Shown here: positions 36,213 to 45,337 of the stretch, one piece after another
Layout of the letters: each line of letters begins with the position of its first letter
How positions within the stretch are numbered: the first letter of the stretch is position 1
Assembly (NCBI GenBank): GCA_963695705.1
Contig: CAVOHB010000009.1
Location: forward strand, 558,001 to 622,000
DNA: 64,000 nt
Direction of reading: 5' to 3'
Source of the DNA: JBKPNJ01 sp963695705
GTDB taxonomy: Bacteria > Actinomycetota > Actinomycetes > Propionibacteriales > Nocardioidaceae
Notes under the pieces: generated by a model
The model's database searches: none
What the model was told of the DNA's origin: nothing
What the model saw: only the letters and a program-made list of their open reading frames with translations
Translations under genes and position numbers: made by a program

Positions 36213-36316
36213 GGTGGGCCCTGGGTGCGTCGACCACCTCGCCACTCCATGGACAAGTCGACTCGCACCGGCGGGCGCTCACCGGCGGCGTCGACATCTG
36301 ACCACAGCGGCCGCGG

Positions 36317-38785
36317 TCAGATGACCAGGTACCGGTCGCGGCTGGCCAGCGCCCGGCGCAGGCCGTCGGACTGGTCGAGTACGGCCCGGAGCACCAAGGT
36401 GGGCACGCCCGGCCGGTCGATCAGCGCCTGAGCAAGCTCGAGCGTTCGCGGCTCGACGGCGTACCTCGGGAACGCCTCGATCGCCGACCCCTGCACGACC
36501 CAGCCGGATCGGAACGCCGACGTCTTGGGCAGCTCGGTGAAGTAGCGCTCGACGTAGGGCGCGCACAGCTCGACCTGCTCGGGCTGCCAGAAGCCTCCGC
36601 AAAGCGCGTACAGCTCGTAGTTGGACATGGCGGCCTCGCTGGTGATCGCCGCCCACACCCGCTCCTTGCTCCGCGGATCGGGGATCGCGGCCCGGCACTC
36701 GGCTGCGTGGACCTCACCCTCGGACGTGTCATCGCGTGCCAGCTCGGCCATGATCAGCCCTTCGCCGGCCTCGCCGAGGACGCACAGGCGGAGCACGGCG
36801 GTCCACCTCATCTCGGTGTCCATGACCAGCCCGTCAGGCACGTGGTCTCCGGCCAGCAGGGAGCGCAGCCGGTCTGCGTCGGGTTCGTTCGACAGCCAGG
36901 CCCGGGCCGCCGCGACCTGCCGTGAGGATCCCGTCGGCGCGACCTGGAGACAGCGGTACGCCAACGCGGCCACCCGCTCGAGCGTGCCCGACTCGGGGAC
37001 CAGCCGGCTCAGCGATCGACGGGCCGTTCCGAGGAGGGTCGACAGCGCGATGTCCTCGCTCTCAGCGGGAAGCGTCAGCTCCATCAACGTGAGCAACTCG
37101 CGCGGGTCGAAGTGCGCGTCGTCGACGGCATCGCGCAGGCCGGTCCAGATCGAGGCGCGCGCGACGGGATCGGCGATGGTCGGCAGCACGCGCGAGAGCG
37201 CCTCCACACTCTCCAGGTCGAACCTGAGCTTCGCCCACGTGTCGTCGCGGGAGTCGATGTGCACGAACGGGAGGTCGCGATCCCGTTCGATCGGAAGCGT
37301 CGTGGTCGGCTCGGCGATCGTCACCGCGACCCGAGCTCCCGCCACGCCTTCCCCGAACTGTTGTACGACGACGCTGTGCGGACGTTCGGCCGGGAACTGT
37401 TCCGGCGGCATGCGGCGCACGACGTAGCCCTGCTCGGTGGTGTCGGCCTGCAGCGTGTCCACACCCGCGGTCCGGAGCCACCCGGTGACCCAGTCGTCGA
37501 GGTCCTTGGCGCCCGCGTCGGTCCACGCCTGCACGAGATCTGCCAGCGTCGCATTGCCGTACGAATGCTGCCGAAGATGCGCTCGTACACCGTTGAAGAA
37601 GATCTCGTCGCCGAGGTGGGCGTTGAGCTGCTTCAGGGTCGCACTGCCCTTGGCGTAGGAGATGCCGTCGAAGTCGTTCAGCGCGCTGGCGGCGTCGGCC
37701 GCCCCGTTCCCGGCGACCGGATGCGTGGACGGGCGCTGATCGGCGACCAGTCCCCAGTACTTGCGGGTGAACGCCGAGCTGACCCAGGAGTCGTCGAAGT
37801 CGGTGGCCTCGTGGGTCACCCGGTAGGCGACGTAGTCGGCGAAGGACTCGTTCAGCCACAGGTCGTCCCACCAGCGCATCGTGACCAGGTCCCCGAACCA
37901 CTGGTGTGCCATCTCGTGCGCGACGATGCGGGCCCGGTCGCTGTGCTCGCCGTGGGTGGCGGCCGACCTGAAAAGCAGACCGTCGCGGAGGGTGACGCAG
38001 CCCGGGTTCTCCATCGCTCCGGCGTTGAACTCCGGCACGAAGGCCTGGTGGTAGTCCCCGAAGGGGTAGCGAATGTCGAAGAGCGAGTGGTACGCGTCGA
38101 AGGCCTGCGCGGTGACCGTGAAGAGCTCGTCGGCGTCCTTGTCCAGATGCGGTGCCAGCGACTGCCGGCAGTGCAGGCCGAGCTCGATGCCGTCGTGCTC
38201 GCGGCGCACCGAATGGTATGGGCCGGCCACGAGCGTGATCAGGTACGTCGACAGCGGCAGCGTCTCCCGCAACTGCCAGTGCCCAGGAGCGTGCTGCGTC
38301 GCGGGAGTGTTGCCGAGCACCGACCACGCCGGAGGCGCCTGGACGGAGAGGGTGTACCGGGCCTTCAGGTCGGGCTGGTCGAAGCAGGCGAAGACACGGG
38401 GGGCCGCGTCGAGGAATGTCATCGCATACACGTAGACGTTGCCGTCCGCATGGTCGACGCTGCGGTGCAGGCCCTCCCCGTCGTGGGAGTACGCCATCTC
38501 CGCCTCGATCACCAGCTGGTTGTTGGTGCCGAGCCCGCGCAACGGCAGCCGCCCGTCCGACAGCTCGGTGACGTCGAGCCCGCGGCCGTTCAGCGTCGCG
38601 CTGAGCAGGTTTTCTGGCCGTACGTCGACGAATGTCGTGGCATCGGTGTCCAGGCAGCGGAAGTCGACCGTGGAGACGGAGCCGAACGTCTTGCTCCCTC
38701 CACCAAGGTCGAGCGCGAGATCGTAGTGCTCGACCTCCAGCAGAGCCGAGCGCGTACGGGCTTCGTCAACAGTCAGGCTGGGCAT
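36317..38785 (-). CDS. pepN: Aminopeptidase N (M1 family)
   Basis: An 822-residue M1 zinc aminopeptidase. GAMENPGCV (~residue 264) is the exopeptidase motif, VAHEMAHQWFGDLVTMRWWDDLWLNESFADYVAY carries HEXXH-x18-E, and a conserved Tyr lies in the YAKGSATLKQL region. The C-terminal ERAP1-like helical half is complete. Releases N-terminal amino acids from peptides in the cytoplasm. ATG at 38785. Confidence 0.94.
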   Translation of the reverse strand: MPSLTVDEARTRSALLEVEHYDLALDLGGGSKTFGSVSTVDFRCLDTDATTFVDVRPENLLSATLNGRGLDVTELSDGRLPLRGLGTNNQLVIEAEMAYSHDGEGLHRSVDHADGNVYVYAMTFLDAAPRVFACFDQPDLKARYTLSVQAPPAWSVLGNTPATQHAPGHWQLRETLPLSTYLITLVAGPYHSVRREHDGIELGLHCRQSLAPHLDKDADELFTVTAQAFDAYHSLFDIRYPFGDYHQAFVPEFNAGAMENPGCVTLRDGLLFRSAATHGEHSDRARIVAHEMAHQWFGDLVTMRWWDDLWLNESFADYVAYRVTHEATDFDDSWVSSAFTRKYWGLVADQRPSTHPVAGNGAADAASALNDFDGISYAKGSATLKQLNAHLGDEIFFNGVRAHLRQHSYGNATLADLVQAWTDAGAKDLDDWVTGWLRTAGVDTLQADTTEQGYVVRRMPPEQFPAERPHSVVVQQFGEGVAGARVAVTIAEPTTTLPIERDRDLPFVHIDSRDDTWAKLRFDLESVEALSRVLPTIADPVARASIWTGLRDAVDDAHFDPRELLTLMELTLPAESEDIALSTLLGTARRSLSRLVPESGTLERVAALAYRCLQVAPTGSSRQVAAARAWLSNEPDADRLRSLLAGDHVPDGLVMDTEMRWTAVLRLCVLGEAGEGLIMAELARDDTSEGEVHAAECRAAIPDPRSKERVWAAITSEAAMSNYELYALCGGFWQPEQVELCAPYVERYFTELPKTSAFRSGWVVQGSAIEAFPRYAVEPRTLELAQALIDRPGVPTLVLRAVLDQSDGLRRALASRDRYLVI

Positions 38786-38858
38786 GGCGTTTACCCTAAC
38801 CACGGTGCACACACCCGTCCCGGTGAAGTCCCGCCACTACCCGGGGGATGATGTGGCG

Positions 38859-39362
38859 ATGCCGACGCCGTGCGCACTCTCGATCGAGGCGATGGCTGAC
38901 GTTCATGCGGCGGCTGTGCTGTCGGTCTACCAGGCGGGCATCGACGAGGACGACGCGACGTTCGAGACCGTTGCGCCGGACTGGGCCGGATTCTGCGGTG
39001 CCAGGCTGCCCGACCACCGGTTTGTCGCGCTGCTGCGGAACGAGGTCGCCGGGTGGGTGGCGGTCGCTGCGGTGTCGACGCGACCGGCCTACGCCGGCGT
39101 GGTGGAGCACTCGGTCTATGTGGCGCCGGCAGCCCGGCGGACCGGCGTCGCATCGGCGCTGCTCGCCGCTCTGGTTTCGTCGACCGAGCGGGCCGGTATC
39201 TGGACCATCCAGTCGCACATCTTCCCGGAGAACAAGGCGAGCGTGGCTCTGCACGCCCGGCACGGCTTCCGTACGGTCGGTGTCAGGGAGCGGATAGCCC
39301 GCCAGCACGGGCGGTGGCGTGACGTCGTCCTGATCGAGAGGCGCAGCCGTGTCACCGACTGA
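38859..39362 (+). CDS. GNAT acetyltransferase, PAT (phosphinothricin) type
   Basis: A 167-residue protein. HAAAVLSVYQAGIDEDDATFET and EHSVYVAPAARRTGVASALLAALV (RRTGVA is the acetyl-CoA loop) followed by IWTIQSHIFPENKASVALHARHGFRTVGVRERIARQHGRWRDVVLIER are the phosphinothricin/methionine-sulfoximine N-acetyltransferase pattern. The final GRWRDVVLIER is strongly conserved there. Native substrates may be other amino acid analogues. ATG at 38859 preceded by GGGGGA. Confidence 0.85.
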   Translation: MPTPCALSIEAMADVHAAAVLSVYQAGIDEDDATFETVAPDWAGFCGARLPDHRFVALLRNEVAGWVAVAAVSTRPAYAGVVEHSVYVAPAARRTGVASALLAALVSSTERAGIWTIQSHIFPENKASVALHARHGFRTVGVRERIARQHGRWRDVVLIERRSRVTD

Positions 39363-39996
39363 ACCGCTCAGCCCCGAACCGATCAGCACCGAACCGAGGC
39401 CGGCCACGGCCCGAGTCCGGATCAACACCGAACCGATCCGCACGCGGCGTCTCGTGCTCCGGCAGTGGCGCGACAGCGACCGGGCGCCGTTCGCCGAGAT
39501 GAACGCCGATCCCGCGGTGATGGAGCACTTTCCGGCGCCGATGTCGAGGGCGGAGAGCGACGCGTTCGTGGACCGGATCTCGGAGCACATCGCGGCTCGT
39601 GGTTTCGGCCTGTGGGCTGTGGAGACGACCGACGCCGGGTCCTTCATCGGCTTCGTGGGGCTGGCGGTGCCGCGTTTCGACGCGCACTTCACTCCGACGG
39701 TCGAAGTGGGCTGGCGACTGGCCAGGTCCGCGTGGAAGCACGGCTACGCCACCGAGGCAGCGAGTGCCGCAGTGGCCTACGGATTTCGAAGACTTGCCCT
39801 GGACGAGATCGTGTCGTTCACCAGCGTGCACAACCTCGCGAGCCAGGCGGTGATGCGCCGGATAGGCATGACCCACGACTCCGCCGACGACTTCGAACAT
39901 CCGAATCTGCCCGAGGGTCACCGGCTGCGGCGGCACGTGCTGTGGCGACTGCGGGCCGACGGCTACCCCCGCACCGGGAGCAGCGATGGTCTCTGA
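39349..39996 (+). CDS. GNAT acetyltransferase (RimJ/RimL type)
   Basis: A 215-residue protein: IRTRRLVLRQWRDSDRAPFAEMNADPAVMEHFP is the RimJ/RimL opening, VEVGWRLARSAWKHGYATEAASAAVAYGFR the acetyl-CoA motif and IVSFTSVHNLASQAVMRRIGM the final strand-helix. The first 25 residues are a Pro/Glu/Thr repeat (EPLSPEP, ISTEPRP, INTEPIR) unlike other members. GTG start overlapping the previous gene by 14 bp. Confidence 0.82.
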   Translation: MSPTEPLSPEPISTEPRPATARVRINTEPIRTRRLVLRQWRDSDRAPFAEMNADPAVMEHFPAPMSRAESDAFVDRISEHIAARGFGLWAVETTDAGSFIGFVGLAVPRFDAHFTPTVEVGWRLARSAWKHGYATEAASAAVAYGFRRLALDEIVSFTSVHNLASQAVMRRIGMTHDSADDFEHPNLPEGHRLRRHVLWRLRADGYPRTGSSDGL

Positions 39997-40795
39997 ACCA
40001 ACCTCGCGTGGCGTTCTGGTGACCGGTGCCTCGCGGGGGGTCGGCGCGGTGACCGCGGCCGCCTTCGCGTCGCGGGGGGACCGGGTGGTCGTGCACTACC
40101 GCGCGGCCGTCGACAGGGCGAATGCTGTGCGGGCATCGCTGCCAGGTGTCGGTCACGCCGTCGTGGGAGGTGACGTGGCAGACCCCGCACAGGTGGCCGC
40201 GATCGCCGATGCCGCGATCGCCGCGCTCGGTCGGGTCGACGTGCTGGTCAACAACGCGGCGATGTTCGCCGAGTCCCCGGTCCGGGGGAGCAGGCGGATC
40301 GGGCACAGCCTGCTCGAGACCGGGTACGACGAGTGGGTGGACGTGTGGCGCCGTACCGTCGCGGTCAACCTGCTCGGCCCGGCCAACCTCAGCTATCTCG
40401 TCGCCCGGCACATGATCAACACCGAGCCGGCCGAGACGCTGCCGCGGGGGAGGATCGTCAACGTCGGCTCACGTGGTGCATACCGCGGCGAGCCCGACGT
40501 TCCCGCGTACGGCTCGAGCAAGGCCGGCCTGCACGCGCTGGGCCAGTCCCTGGCGGTCGCGCTCGGCGCGCACGGCATCGCCGTGACATCACTGGCACCG
40601 GGCTTCATCGCGACCGACATGGCGGCGCAGAGCCTGGAGGGTGACGACGGCGATGCCATCCGCCGGCAGAGCCCGTTCGGCCGGGTCGCGACTGCCGACG
40701 AGGTCGCGCTCGCAGTCGTCGCGCTGGCTGCCCCAGAGGCGGAGTGGGCCTCGGGGGCGGTCGTCGACTTCAACGGTGCTTCGTACCTGCGTTGA
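39986..40795 (+). CDS. Short-chain dehydrogenase/reductase
   Basis: A 269-residue classical SDR: VLVTGASRGVGAVTA (TGxxxGxG), NNAAMF (NNAG-like), INVGS region 'RIVNVGSRGAYRG' with the catalytic Ser, YGSSKAGLHAL (YxxxK) and PGFIATDMAAQ. Likely NAD(P)H-dependent oxidoreductase; substrate unknown. ATG overlaps the acetyltransferase stop by 11 bp, giving a three-gene run. Confidence 0.88.
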   Translation: MVSEPTSRGVLVTGASRGVGAVTAAAFASRGDRVVVHYRAAVDRANAVRASLPGVGHAVVGGDVADPAQVAAIADAAIAALGRVDVLVNNAAMFAESPVRGSRRIGHSLLETGYDEWVDVWRRTVAVNLLGPANLSYLVARHMINTEPAETLPRGRIVNVGSRGAYRGEPDVPAYGSSKAGLHALGQSLAVALGAHGIAVTSLAPGFIATDMAAQSLEGDDGDAIRRQSPFGRVATADEVALAVVALAAPEAEWASGAVVDFNGASYLR

Positions 40796-40833
40796 CAGGA
40801 TTCGGGCCGGCTGCACCGCGGCAACCGCCCTTG

Positions 40834-41427
40834 TCACCCCGCACTCTTCGGCCGGTCCAGCCTGATCACCTCACCGAGCGTGGACCACTCGTTCCCGCCC
40901 AGCCGCGCCAACGGCTGCAGCAGCTCGACATCCGGGCGCCCGTCGACGAGGACGCTGTCATCCACGCTGGCGCAGACGACCGTTCCGAAAACGACCCGGG
41001 AGTCACCGAGCGGGAGGACGCTGTGCAGCCGGCACTCGAGGGCGACCACCGCCCGGGCGACCCGCGGCACGTTGACGCGGGAGCTGGCGGCCCGTTCGAT
41101 CCCGACGGCGTCGAACTCACTTACCCCTGGGGGGTACGGCGCGGACGAGGCGTTGATCTCATCCAGCATGGCGTGGCCGGCGAAGTTGACGACGAACTCA
41201 CCGGTGGCCTCGATGTTGTGCAGGCTGTCCTTCTCACCGATCGAGCTGAACTGGATGATCGGCGGGTTCGCGGCGGCGACGTTGAAGAAGCTGTGCGGCG
41301 CCACGTTGTCAACGCCGTCGGCGGAGACGCTGGACACCCAGGCGATGGGGCGGGGGATCACCACCGAGGTCAGCAGCCGGTAGAACCCGCGCCCGCTCAT
41401 CTCGTCCGGGTCGTACTCCGTGCGCAC
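40834..41427 (-). CDS. Flavin reductase-like, FMN-binding protein
   Basis: A 197-residue split-barrel protein: FYRLLTSVVIPRPIAWVSSVSADGVDNVAPHSFFNVAAANPPIIQFSS is the FMN-binding core and TGEFVVNFAGHAMLDEINASSAPYPPGVSEF the second half, as in the flavin reductase-like / DIM6-NTAB family. Likely reduces or binds FMN; partner unknown. GTG start. Confidence 0.85.
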   Translation of the reverse strand: MRTEYDPDEMSGRGFYRLLTSVVIPRPIAWVSSVSADGVDNVAPHSFFNVAAANPPIIQFSSIGEKDSLHNIEATGEFVVNFAGHAMLDEINASSAPYPPGVSEFDAVGIERAASSRVNVPRVARAVVALECRLHSVLPLGDSRVVFGTVVCASVDDSVLVDGRPDVELLQPLARLGGNEWSTLGEVIRLDRPKSAG

Positions 41428-41508
41428 CGTACGACCCTAACCGGCTGCGGTCGGTCGGCGAGTCCGGCCGCGACGACCGCCGACCTCACCCCTGGCAGAC
41501 TCGCGGTC

Positions 41509-41988
41509 ATGACGCCGTCGAGCCAGCGGAGCCACAGCTATGCGGTAAGCGTCCGCTGGACCGGGAACCGCGGATCGGGCACCTCGGCGTACCGGGACTA
41601 CGGACGAGAGCACGACGTGCGCGCCGGTGACAAACGGGTGATCGCCGGCTCGGCCGACCGGGTCTTCCGCGGTGACCCGGGGCGATGGAACCCCGAGGAG
41701 ATGCTGGTGGCGGCGCTGTCCCAGTGCCACCTGCTGACCTACCTGGCGCTCTGCGCCCTCGACGGAGTGGTGGTCACGGCGTACGAGGACGACCCACAGG
41801 GCCGGATGGTCGAGGGCGGCGATGCGCCCGGACGGTTCGCCGAGGTCGTGCTCTCGCCCCGGGTCACGGTGGCGGAACCCGACATGGTCGAAGCCGCGAC
41901 CCACTTGCATCACCAGGCACACGAGGAGTGTTACATCGCCAACTCGGTCAACTTCTCCGTCAATGTGGCGCCGGAGGTCGGCTGCTGA
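41509..41988 (+). CDS. OsmC family protein
   Basis: A 159-residue protein with WNPEEMLVAALSQCHLLTYLALCAL, where the first peroxidatic Cys (~residue 75) sits as usual, and CYIANSVNFSVNVAP with the second Cys near residue 145. OsmC/Ohr proteins reduce organic hydroperoxides with thiols. ATG at 41509. Confidence 0.88.
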   Translation: MTPSSQRSHSYAVSVRWTGNRGSGTSAYRDYGREHDVRAGDKRVIAGSADRVFRGDPGRWNPEEMLVAALSQCHLLTYLALCALDGVVVTAYEDDPQGRMVEGGDAPGRFAEVVLSPRVTVAEPDMVEAATHLHHQAHEECYIANSVNFSVNVAPEVGC

Positions 41989-41993
41989 TCTGC

Positions 41994-42632
41994 TCAGTCG
42001 GGGGCGCCGCGCAGCGCGATGCTGGTGCCGAGGCCGATCATGATCACGCCTCCGGTGCCCCCGACGAGCTCCAGACGCCGTGGCGAGGTGACGAACCAGG
42101 ACCGGGCGGCGCCGGCGCCCAGGGCCCACATGCTGTCCGAGACCAGGGCGATGGCGATGAACACGCCCCCCAGCACGAGCAGTTGCGCCGGAACGTGCCC
42201 GGCCGAACGGTCGACGAACTGGGGCAGCACCGCGGCGAAGAACACCGCCGTCTTCGGGTTGGCCACGCCGACGATGAATCCCTCGCCCAGGATCCGCCCC
42301 ATCGGCTTGGCCGGCGCAGCGCGTTCGACCACAGTCCTGAGCGCCCGACGGTGTCGCACCGCCTCGACTCCGAGGTAGACGACGTACGCCGCGCCGACCA
42401 GCTTCACGACCGTGAACACCACGACCGACCGTTCGACGAGCGCGCCCACGCCCACGGCCACCAGCAGGACCAGCACGTACTCTCCGGCGGCGTTTCCGAC
42501 CACGGTGAGCAGAGCACCGGTGCGGCCGAGCGTCAACGCGCGGCTGATGACGAACAGCACGCTCGGTCCGGGAACGGCGATGATCACGAGCGCGGTGATG
42601 CAGAACGCGAGCAGATGACCGGTGGACAGCAC
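41994..42632 (-). CDS. LysE/RhtB-family exporter
   Basis: A 212-residue membrane protein with six spans. IIAVPGPSVLFVISRALTLGRTGALLTVVGNAAGE carries the GP...G..A...G.A.G signature and GFIVGVANPKTAVFFAAVLPQFV the NPK motif of the family. Probably exports an amino acid or related metabolite. GTG start. Confidence 0.88.
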   Translation of the reverse strand: MLSTGHLLAFCITALVIIAVPGPSVLFVISRALTLGRTGALLTVVGNAAGEYVLVLLVAVGVGALVERSVVVFTVVKLVGAAYVVYLGVEAVRHRRALRTVVERAAPAKPMGRILGEGFIVGVANPKTAVFFAAVLPQFVDRSAGHVPAQLLVLGGVFIAIALVSDSMWALGAGAARSWFVTSPRRLELVGGTGGVIMIGLGTSIALRGAPD

Positions 42633-42725
42633 CGCCGCAGCCTAGGCCGCCGGTGACACCGGGGCCAGCCGGTTTTGAGCGACAGTCCGCCGGGTACGAC
42701 CGAGCCACCGAAACCGAGGAGGGCG

Positions 42726-43679
42726 ATGGACTGGGCCGCACACGTGCGGGGCCGCTTCGTGTCGGCGGTCGCCGCGGGGGAGGTTGACCTTCCCCTGCCC
42801 GGCCAGGGCCGGACGCTCGAGCGCTGGCGACGGCTCGCGGTGTTCGCGGCCGAGGATGTATGCCTGGTGAAGCTCGTCGAGTCGCATGCCGATGCGGTCG
42901 CGATCGCCGCCGAGCTGGGCGCCGCCCTCGATCCGCGCCTTCCGGCCGCGGTCTGGGCGGCGGAGCCGCCGGGCGCGCGCGTGGAGGTGCGGGACGGCCG
43001 TGGCGGATGCACGCTGCACGGGACGAAGGCGTGGTGCTCAGGCGCCGCGGTCGTTCGAACCGCGATGCTGACCGGTTGGCGTGAAGGGGAGCCGGTGCTC
43101 GTGCTCCTGGACATGGACCAGCCGGGGGTCAGCTGGTCGTTGGCCGACTGGCACGCCGTAGGGATGTCCGCCACCGGCACCGCCACGGTCGAGCTCGACG
43201 GTGCGCGGGGCGAGGTCGTCGGGCCGAGCCGGGCGTACCTGGAGCGTCCCGGCTTCTGGCACGGCGGCGCCGGGGTGGCCGCGTGCTGGTACGGCGCGAC
43301 GCTGCCCATCGCCGAGCGGTTGATGTCGATGCAGCAGCGACGTCCCGCCCCGCACGCGGCCGCGCATCTCGGGTCGGTGGACGTCGAGCTGAACCAGGTC
43401 GCCGCGCTGCTCCGGCAGACCGCCGGCTGGATCGACCGGCACCCCAGCGACGACGCGGGAGTGGCGGCGTTGAGGGTGCGTTCCGCCGCGGACTTCATGG
43501 CCCGTCGCGTACTCGAACGGGCGATGGCCGCGCTCGGACCGGGCCCGCTGTGCACCGAGGCGGACCTTGCCCGGCGGGTCGCGGACCTGCCGGTGCTCAT
43601 CCGGCAGTCGCACGCCGAACGCGACCTCGCATCTCTCGCGGAGCGTCTCGCATCACACAGCACCGGCTGGGCGCTGTGA
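42726..43679 (+). CDS. Acyl-CoA dehydrogenase-like protein of a methyltransferase/glycosyltransferase cluster
   Basis: A 317-residue acyl-CoA dehydrogenase homologue, shorter than the ~380 of true dehydrogenases. GCTLHGTKAWCSGA and ATVELDGARGEVVGPSRAYLERPGFWHGGAGVAACWYG match the FAD-binding middle domain and start of the C-terminal helices. The catalytic Glu cannot be placed with confidence. GGAGG directly precedes ATG 42726. It overlaps a SAM methyltransferase gene, then a glycosyltransferase: a cluster type seen across bacteria, often with a PIG-L deacetylase, absent here. Product unknown. Confidence 0.75.
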   Translation: MDWAAHVRGRFVSAVAAGEVDLPLPGQGRTLERWRRLAVFAAEDVCLVKLVESHADAVAIAAELGAALDPRLPAAVWAAEPPGARVEVRDGRGGCTLHGTKAWCSGAAVVRTAMLTGWREGEPVLVLLDMDQPGVSWSLADWHAVGMSATGTATVELDGARGEVVGPSRAYLERPGFWHGGAGVAACWYGATLPIAERLMSMQQRRPAPHAAAHLGSVDVELNQVAALLRQTAGWIDRHPSDDAGVAALRVRSAADFMARRVLERAMAALGPGPLCTEADLARRVADLPVLIRQSHAERDLASLAERLASHSTGWAL

Positions 43680-44269
43680 CGGCCCGCCAGGCGACCCCCG
43701 GCACGAACGAGCCGGTCGACGTGTCCTACATGAACTGGATGTACTCGCAGACCGACGACCCCTGGCATATCCGGGACAGCTGGTACGAACGGCGCAAGCG
43801 GGCGGTCGTACTGGCCAGCCTCCCGCACCAGCGGTACGCCCGGGGGTTCGAGCCGGGGTGCTCCAACGGGGCCGTCACCGAGCTCCTGGCAGACCGCTGC
43901 GACCTGCTGGTCAGCGTCGACATGCACCAGCGCGCGGTTGACGCGACCCGGGCGGCCACCGCCGGCCGGGGCAACGTCGACGTGCGGCGGCTGTTCCTCC
44001 CCGCGGAGTTCCCGGCCGAGACGTTCGACCTGGTTGTGCTGTCCGAGATCGGGTACTTCTTCAGCCCGAACGCGTGGAAGGATCTCGTGACCGCAACGAC
44101 AGAGTCGCTGGTGCCGCCGGCGGTGGTGCTGGCCTGCCATTGGCTGCACCCGTTCGCCGAGCGCACGGCCGCTACGGACAGCATCCATGGCGCGGTCGAC
44201 TCCGCGGGACTGGACCGGCGAGTCCTCCACCGCGACGCGGACTTCGAGCTCGTGGTGTGGAGCCGGTGA
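43676..44269 (+). CDS. SAM-dependent methyltransferase (NodS-like)
   Basis: A 197-residue class I methyltransferase. ARGFEPGCSNGAVTELLADRCDLLVSVDMH is motif I with the acidic ribose ligand, FDLVVLSEIGYFFS motif post II. It resembles the nodulation-S family that methylates amino sugars. GTG start overlaps the ACAD-like stop (GTGA). Substrate is likely the product of this cluster. Confidence 0.85.
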   Translation: MTARQATPGTNEPVDVSYMNWMYSQTDDPWHIRDSWYERRKRAVVLASLPHQRYARGFEPGCSNGAVTELLADRCDLLVSVDMHQRAVDATRAATAGRGNVDVRRLFLPAEFPAETFDLVVLSEIGYFFSPNAWKDLVTATTESLVPPAVVLACHWLHPFAERTAATDSIHGAVDSAGLDRRVLHRDADFELVVWSR

Positions 44270-44967
44270 CGATCGGGGTCGTCATACCGGTTCGGGACGA
44301 GGAGCTGCTGCTGCGCCGCTGCCTGCGGTCGGTCGCGGTGTCGGCCCGCCACCCGCGGTTGAGTCGCCGGGTCGAGATCGGCGTCGTCCTCGACCTGTGC
44401 ACGGATGCCAGCGGGCAGATCGCCGCCGACGAGCTCGCCCGGGAGAGGCTCGGCGAGCCGATCCTGTCCTTCGCCGGCAACGTCGGGGTGGCCCGGGCGC
44501 AGGGCGCCGACGCGCTGCTCGAACGCGGCGCCTCCACGTTGGTCTTCACCGACGCCGACTGCGTCGTGGAACCCGACTGGCTCGTCAGCCACGTGAGCCA
44601 GCAAGCCGATGCGGTCTGCGGGACGGTTTCCGTGGACGGCTGGGCAGACATGCCGCCCGGGGCCGTCGCGACGTACGCCACGAGCTATCTCGACCGCGAC
44701 GGCCATCGTCACGTGCACGGCGCGAACCTGAGCGTGAGCGCCGCGGCCTATCTCGACGTGGGCGGCTTCTCCGCGGTGCCCTGCGACGAAGACGTCGCCC
44801 TGGTGGCCGAGCTGGAACGCCACGGCCACCGGGTGGCGTGGTCGGCAGCGCCTCGGGTGTGGACCAGCTCCCGTCGGGTCAGCAGGGTCGACGGCGGTTT
44901 CGCCACGAAGTTGCACGGACTGGCCGTGAGTCACGCGAAGCGGCCGGAAATCGTCGTGCAAGCATGA
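44266..44967 (+). CDS. Family 2-type glycosyltransferase
   Basis: A 233-residue GT-A fold enzyme: TIGVVIPVRDEELLLRRCLRSV, FAGNVGVARAQGADALLERGASTLVFTDADCVVEPDWL (DxD as DADC), GANLSVSAAAYLDVGGFSAVPCDEDVALVAELERHGHRV (ED motif). Soluble; donor unknown. GTG at 44266 in a GTGA overlap; GTG at 44257 is an alternative. Confidence 0.85.
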   Translation: MTIGVVIPVRDEELLLRRCLRSVAVSARHPRLSRRVEIGVVLDLCTDASGQIAADELARERLGEPILSFAGNVGVARAQGADALLERGASTLVFTDADCVVEPDWLVSHVSQQADAVCGTVSVDGWADMPPGAVATYATSYLDRDGHRHVHGANLSVSAAAYLDVGGFSAVPCDEDVALVAELERHGHRVAWSAAPRVWTSSRRVSRVDGGFATKLHGLAVSHAKRPEIVVQA

Positions 44968-44971
44968 CGGA

Positions 44972-45337
44972 GTGAACGACGCGGCAGCCTGGGTCATCGC
45001 CGGTGCTGCGCTGCTGGTGGCGGGCTGGGCGCTGGTGCTGCTCCTTCGCGACCGGACGTTCAGCAACGGGTTGTTCTACGCGTATGCGGTGCTCGAGGTC
45101 GTGCTGCTCGTCCAGCTGGTCGGCGGGTTCATCGCACTGGCGCGGACCTCCCGACCGGTGGAGGGCACGACGTTCGGCGCCTATCTGGTGACCGCGGCCC
45201 TGGTGCCGCCGGCGGCGGTCCTGTGGGGTGTCTCCGACAAGAGTCGCTGGGGGACCGGTGTCGGCGTGATCGGCGGACTCCTGGTCGCGGTGCTGATGGC
45301 GCGTCTCGTCCAGATCTGGGAAGCCCCGGTTGTCTGA
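44972..45337 (+). CDS. Conserved small membrane protein
   Basis: A 121-residue protein with four hydrophobic segments (WVIAGAALLVAGWALVLLL, FYAYAVLEVVLLVQLVGGFIAL, FGAYLVTAALVPPAAVLWGV, GVGVIGGLLVAVLMARLVQIW). No catalytic motif. Begins 4 nt after the glycosyltransferase stop and overlaps the next gene. Unknown role. Confidence 0.7.
   Translation: MNDAAAWVIAGAALLVAGWALVLLLRDRTFSNGLFYAYAVLEVVLLVQLVGGFIALARTSRPVEGTTFGAYLVTAALVPPAAVLWGVSDKSRWGTGVGVIGGLLVAVLMARLVQIWEAPVV

Noticed and set aside
36317..38851. Long plus-strand open frame opposite pepN
   Set aside because: pepN is complete with HEXXH and GAMENPG motifs; the antisense frame has none.
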